A stretch of DNA of 64,000 nucleotides from Phaseolus vulgaris. Lineage: Eukaryota; Streptophyta; Magnoliopsida; Fabales; Fabaceae. The stretch is taken from the NCBI RefSeq assembly GCF_000499845.2, contig NC_023751.2, positions 35,949,309 through 36,013,308 of the forward strand, in the 5' to 3' direction. The notes beneath the pieces are model-generated. The model ran no database searches. It was given only the letters and a program-made list of their open reading frames with translations, and was not told the DNA's origin. The position numbers were made by a program, and so were the translations under genes. Each line of letters starts with the position of its first letter. The first letter of the stretch is position 1. Below are positions 59,405 to 64,000 of this stretch, in pieces.

Positions 59405-60670
59405 GAGACTCCTAGATTGAAGATGATTTTTTTTCTATGTTCCTATATACTTCTTACAACAGCCGCTCATACACCTTTCCAAATCATAGTCTGCTTAGAG
59501 CTCATGTGAACTAAGTAGAAATTCTCAAAGTTGCACCTCAAATCTTTGTGTTGGACAGATAATATACCTATCCATTTGTAACACAACTCTCACACTCGTT
59601 GGGCAGCAACACATTCCACAAACAGGTGTTGGGAAGATTCTTCCATCTCTTGACATAGTGCACTCAAAGACGAGCTAACCATCACCTCTCTCCTGATTAA
59701 GTTGCTTGTAGTTGGTAATCGATCCAGCAAGCTCCTCCATGGAGTAACCAAAACACTAGGAAAAGCTTTAGCCTGCCACAAGAGGTTGAAAAAGCCCATT
59801 TGTTCCCCTGTGGCATGAGAAGCTAAGCAATTATAAGCTGATTTCACAGAAAACTCCCCTGTACCACCTCCTCCCCACAATTGTTGATCCTGTTCCTCCT
59901 TGTTCAGAATGTTCGTAGATATTAACCTTAACATATCTTCTTCTTGAATGGATTCCCACTCAAATCTAGCTCTTCTCCACCTAAACCTCCATTGCCAGCC
60001 TGATTCTTCCCACTGCCCTACCTCACCCATTATCATCCATTGGTCAAAGGAAATAGAGTGCAACCTGGGAGACAAAGAACAAAGCTTGAAATTTCCTGCC
60101 CATGCATCCTCCTAGAGTCTGACTTTGTCCCCAGCACCTACTTTCCAGACCAAAGCATCATTGAACCAACCACCTACCTCGTCCTCTCCACAAGCTTTAA
60201 ATAAATCCCTCCACCACCATGACTGATACTTTTTGGGCAACAGACATCGATTTGACTCAGATCCATATTTTGATATTATAATATCCTTCCATTTTCCTTG
60301 TTCTTTTCTCAGGAGGTGCCACTTCCACTTATCTAGGAGAGCTCCATTAAACATTTTAATATCTTTTACCCTTAACCCTCCTTCCTCCATAGGTTTGCAT
60401 AATTTGTCCCAGCTCACCCAAGAAATAGCTCAATTCTCCTTACCCCACCCCCAAAGGAACCTCCTTTGAATAACAAACCAATTTTGGCGCTTTACAGAAA
60501 AAAAGATAAAAGAGGGGTAATGCTGTGATTACTGACTTTATTAAGCAAATTCGACCTGCCATCGATAAAAATCTTCCCTTTCATGCACTAAGTCTCGAGC
60601 TGATTTTATTCACAATTGGCTCCCAAAACTCCTTCCTCCTCGGATTACCACTAACTTCAAGTCTCATTAT
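59405..60670 (-). mobile_element. L1-type LINE fragment, minus strand
   Basis: On the minus strand, in order: the RT thumb region near 60480-60670 (decayed), 60112-60417 (KLCKPMEEGGLRVKDIKMFN, SWWWRDLFKACGED), 59590-60075 (WQWRFRWRRARFEWES, FSVKSAYNCLA, WRSLLDRLPT, LCQEMEESSQHLFVEC) and then CYKWIGI and WKGV to about 59410. Stops split the frames, and one zinc-site Cys of the zf-RVT motif is replaced (SALCQ for CxxCQ). Catalytic domains are absent. Confidence 0.8.
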
Positions 60671-60789
60671 TTAAAGGGAGTCCTCATAATAGTACAGTTA
60701 AGAGATATTGCATAGCATTCAAGGTTGCTTTTGACTACATTTATACCTGCCAACCTAGATTTGTGAAAATTGATTCCTAAACCCTAAAC
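60671..60789. other. Short spacer
   Basis: Includes a single AAACCCTAAACC word, too short to be a telomeric repeat. Confidence 0.3.
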
Positions 60790-61255
60790 CATAATAGTTG
60801 ATAATAATAAAAAGAAATTATGATGACAATAATATTAATAATTTTTTTTATTATTAATTTATTATCACAATAATACTAATAATTTTTTTTATATTAATAT
60901 ATATTACAATAAAAATATTATTTCAATAATTTGGAATAATAAAAATAAAAATAATAATAATGAAGATAAATATTGATAATAATAATTATTATAATACAAA
61001 ATTAAGATAATAAATATATTAATAATATCAATAAAAATAATTATGATAATAACAATAAGAATAATATTGAAAAAATTATGATAATAATTACTATAATAAT
61101 ATTAATAATTTTCTTATTCTTTATAATAATTTATCATATTAGTAATACTAATAATCTTACTTTATATTAATATATATTAAAATGAAAATATTAATTTAAT
61201 AATATTATTATTAATAATAGTAATAATCTATTATTAATAATAATAAAATACATGA
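60790..61255. repeat. AAT-type array (irregular)
   Basis: Runs of AATAATAAT and ATTATAATAATATTAATAAT with interruptions; no gene. Confidence 0.75.
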
Positions 61256-61397
61256 ACAATCTCTTTTGCACTAATGAGTTTTCCCAAATTAGTATATAAA
61301 TGGTATATTTATAATACTACAATTCAACATAAATATTTTAGGTGTCTCTTTTATATCCAAACCCTTGAGTTTGTCTTTTGCAAAATTTACTTTTATA

Positions 61398-61761
61398 CAC
61401 TAAAAAAAAATTATAATCCAATTAGAGATAAAAAAATAATAATTAATTACTATAGTAACTAAATTAGAGACTATTTTAGAAACTAAAAAAAAATGGTTTC
61501 TAAATTAGTTTCTATTATTATTAAATGGTTTATAAATTGGTATCTAATTAGCAACCAAGGTTTTAACTACCAATTATTTAGTTTCTAAATTTGGTAGCAA
61601 AAACCTTAGTTGCTAATTAGATACCAATTTAGAAACCATTTAACAATAATAGAAACTAATTTAAAAATAATAAAAAAATAATCTCTAATTTAGTCACTAT
61701 AGCAACTAATTATTTTTTTGTTACTAAAAATTAATTTTTATTTCATGATTTTCTTATAGTG
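61398..61761. mobile_element. CACTA foldback MITE, complete (364 bp), TSD ATA
   Basis: It starts CACTAAAAAAAAATTATAAT and ends TTTCTTATAGTG, flanked by ATA at 61395-61397 and 61762-61764. The centre has the same orientation as in the copy at 9773. Confidence 0.82.
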
Positions 61762-64000
61762 ATAATAACTAAATATAAGTATACATTCCACCATCAATAT
61801 GTTTTGGATTTTTGCCTAAAATAACAATGTGTCATCCACGACTTATATATTTACTTCTATCTCTTTTGCTCTCACTCTCATCCCCTCTAGCTAGCATATG
61901 CTTTTAGACTTCTTGTCTTGTTAGCTATTATTAGATATAAGAAAGGTGTCATCTCCTTCTCTTAAGTCTTTCATTGGACTGAATTATTTGTATGAATTCT
62001 TTGTATGACTATATCATTGGCTAAGACTTTTAAAGATTGGAATGACTGATACATATTTACCAACTTGAAAAGGATAATATTATTTTCTTGTTTTTAAAAG
62101 TATAATTATTATGAATAGATGATGATAATGTTATAGCTCTAATTGTTATCAATAATATAATTATTTATTTATTTTTACATAATTTCAGTATTGTTATTGA
62201 ATAAAATAATTAATTATTTTCTTATAATATTCAAACTAATATGAAATCTATATATTTTTGTGATATTTGTTGTCGGTGTTAGATTAAGAGTGGTTTATTT
62301 GTAATAGTAACATTATATCAATTATAACATAATTAAATTATAAGATAAGTAGATACAAATATATTAACTTACAAATTCAATTTTAAAGGATTCAATAAAT
62401 TTACTTTCTAAGATCATTCATCTTCTCACAAGTTTCTTAATATTTATATTCCGAATAACATTGATTATTCCTTCTTGGTTTTTTTATTAGCAAAAAAATA
62501 ATAATAATAAATACAGAGCATACAATATACTGTAACAAAATATTACTATGAAAATATCCTACTATGACCTAAAATATAATGGATATATGCTATATTTGTA
62601 CTCTCTTTTCAACTATCAAAACCAGCAAACTATCAGAAACACAACTATTTAAAACTGCATTTATTTCTATATTTTCATATCTCTCCAACTATTGTCACCT
62701 AAAACATTTCCTAGATTTTTATAACCCCTTTTTTTTGTGAATTTGGTTGAATTTCTCACTTTTTTTATTAAATTGTGATCGTTTTCACTGAAAAATAAAC
62801 GTTTTTCCGAATAAAAATGAAATAAAAATATTGAAGAAGTTGCAAACTTTAACACATTTAAAAGAACATAAAAATGTGAATGAAAAAGTAGAGTGGACCC
62901 ATTTCTGATTCACTATAGGGACATGGTCACGCGGATAGAACGTCACCTTCACTTGAAAGGACTCTTCAAATTATTTTATGTTCTCCCACATACTTTTGTC
63001 TCAATAATATATAACTTCATTTTAATTTTATCTTATTATTTTCAATATTTTAATTTTATTTACTTTTTCTAAAATAAATCAATACAGTAATTACATATTA
63101 TTATTTAAAGTTACTTTATTAATGAAAGTATTTACTAATAGTACTTTTTTTAAAAATTTAGGATTATGTTTATGTGATTAAAGTCATTTTTTGTAAAATA
63201 GAAAAAACAAAATTAAAACAAACCATACTAAATATTTTAAAGTAAGTAGTAAATATTATTAAAAACACACATAAATAATATATTTAATAAAATGGTACAG
63301 TCAATTGTTTGAGAGTTTATCCCACAAGTTTTCTAGTTTATCTTCTAAATGTTTACCTTACTTTGACTACCAATTCCTCCAAATATATACCTCATCTCAA
63401 TTGAATTTAAATCATTTAACCATATAGAATACTTATGGCCTTTAACAACCCAGCTTCCATCACTTTGTTCATACAGATTTTAAAATTAAAAAAAAAACAG
63501 TGGAAAAAAAATGGAGTCATTTGATTGAGGATAGAATAAAAAATATGTTAATTTGTAAGATATACAAAGTGATGGAAGTGGCTAAGAAAATTATACACTC
63601 CCTTTCTCTTTATATCTGCTTCATTTGGTACCTTACTTTCATTTGGTAAGGTTTACTTTCATTTGGTCCCTTAGTTTGTAGAAGTTACTTTATTCCTTTG
63701 TATTTACAAACGTACGAGAAGAGTTGAATGACAGAGATTTCGTATCGATAAAATATTATAACATTTTTTATAATATATAAATAAGTGAAAATCTTATTTT
63801 ATATAAGGTAAGTATGTTTTATAAGATTTTTTAATAAAAAAAATTTAAAAGAAAAATTATCTTTTTTATTTAATGTGGGTTCAAGGTAGGAACATTGAGG
63901 TAGAAACAAAATGTAGATGTTATTAAGAGTTTTGTGAAAATTTTAGATTAACGTTTGAGTTAAATTTGACGAGTATTTAGTAGGAATGACAAAATGGTCA
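61762..64000. other. Gene-free right end of the window
   Basis: AT-rich, with a possible inverted LINE tail at about 62478 (GGTTTTTTTATTAGCAAAAA). No frame on either strand resembles a known protein. Confidence 0.4.

Overview
The window looks like nuclear DNA of a flowering plant, most likely a legume close to Phaseolus, Vigna or Glycine. It is very AT-rich, genes are sparse, introns have GT..AG borders, and most of the 64 kb is layered transposon debris. The GH18-fold protein at 11.4 kb resembles the narbonin / RuBisCO-associated protein group known from legumes, and the TRIM, L1-type LINE and CACTA foldback families are of plant type. The species is not determined by anything seen here.

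Only three host genes are supported. (1) A single-exon narbonin/RuBisCO-associated-protein-like gene, 11436-12305 (+), with its own TATA box. (2) A single-exon DUF247 (UPF0481) membrane protein, 31947-33428 (-). (3) A five-exon ankyrin-repeat/PGG-domain membrane protein, 40427-53287 (+), which can be spliced into one uninterrupted 578-residue frame although its introns hold about 10 kb of mobile DNA. These genes do not form a visible pathway; at least the ankyrin-PGG family is linked to stress and defence signalling.

Layout. 0-10.4 kb: direct and inverted copies of one AT-rich repeat (called R1 here), invaded by L1-type LINE fragments, a CACTA foldback element and a TRIM nested in a LINE. 10.4-12.7 kb: the GH18 gene. 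13.1-20.9 kb: three solo LTRs, each with a perfect 5-bp target duplication, the last one inside an AT-rich minisatellite. 21-24.7 kb: TRIM, CACTA and LINE remnants. 24.9-31 kb: AAT-type arrays carrying Helitrons (one with a PIF1-like helicase remnant) and SINE-like sequences. 31.9-33.4 kb: the DUF247 gene. 33.5-40.4 kb: gene-poor. 40.4-53.3 kb: the ankyrin gene with LINEs in intron 2 and, in intron 4, a nearly complete Ty1/copia element inside one arm of a tandem duplication whose other arm keeps the empty target site. 53.3-64 kb: LINE, CACTA, SINE and copia relics and AT-rich arrays.

I found no wholly new gene system. The most informative signals are structural: the paired filled and empty copia site; an intact host frame across nested transposons; a 3' hairpin shared by LINE copies whose stem covaries; CACTA foldback elements with perfect 3-bp target duplications; and a Helitron whose remaining coding parts join around a missing Rep domain. 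All coordinates come from reading the sequence by eye, and repeat edges marked approximate may be off by tens of bases.
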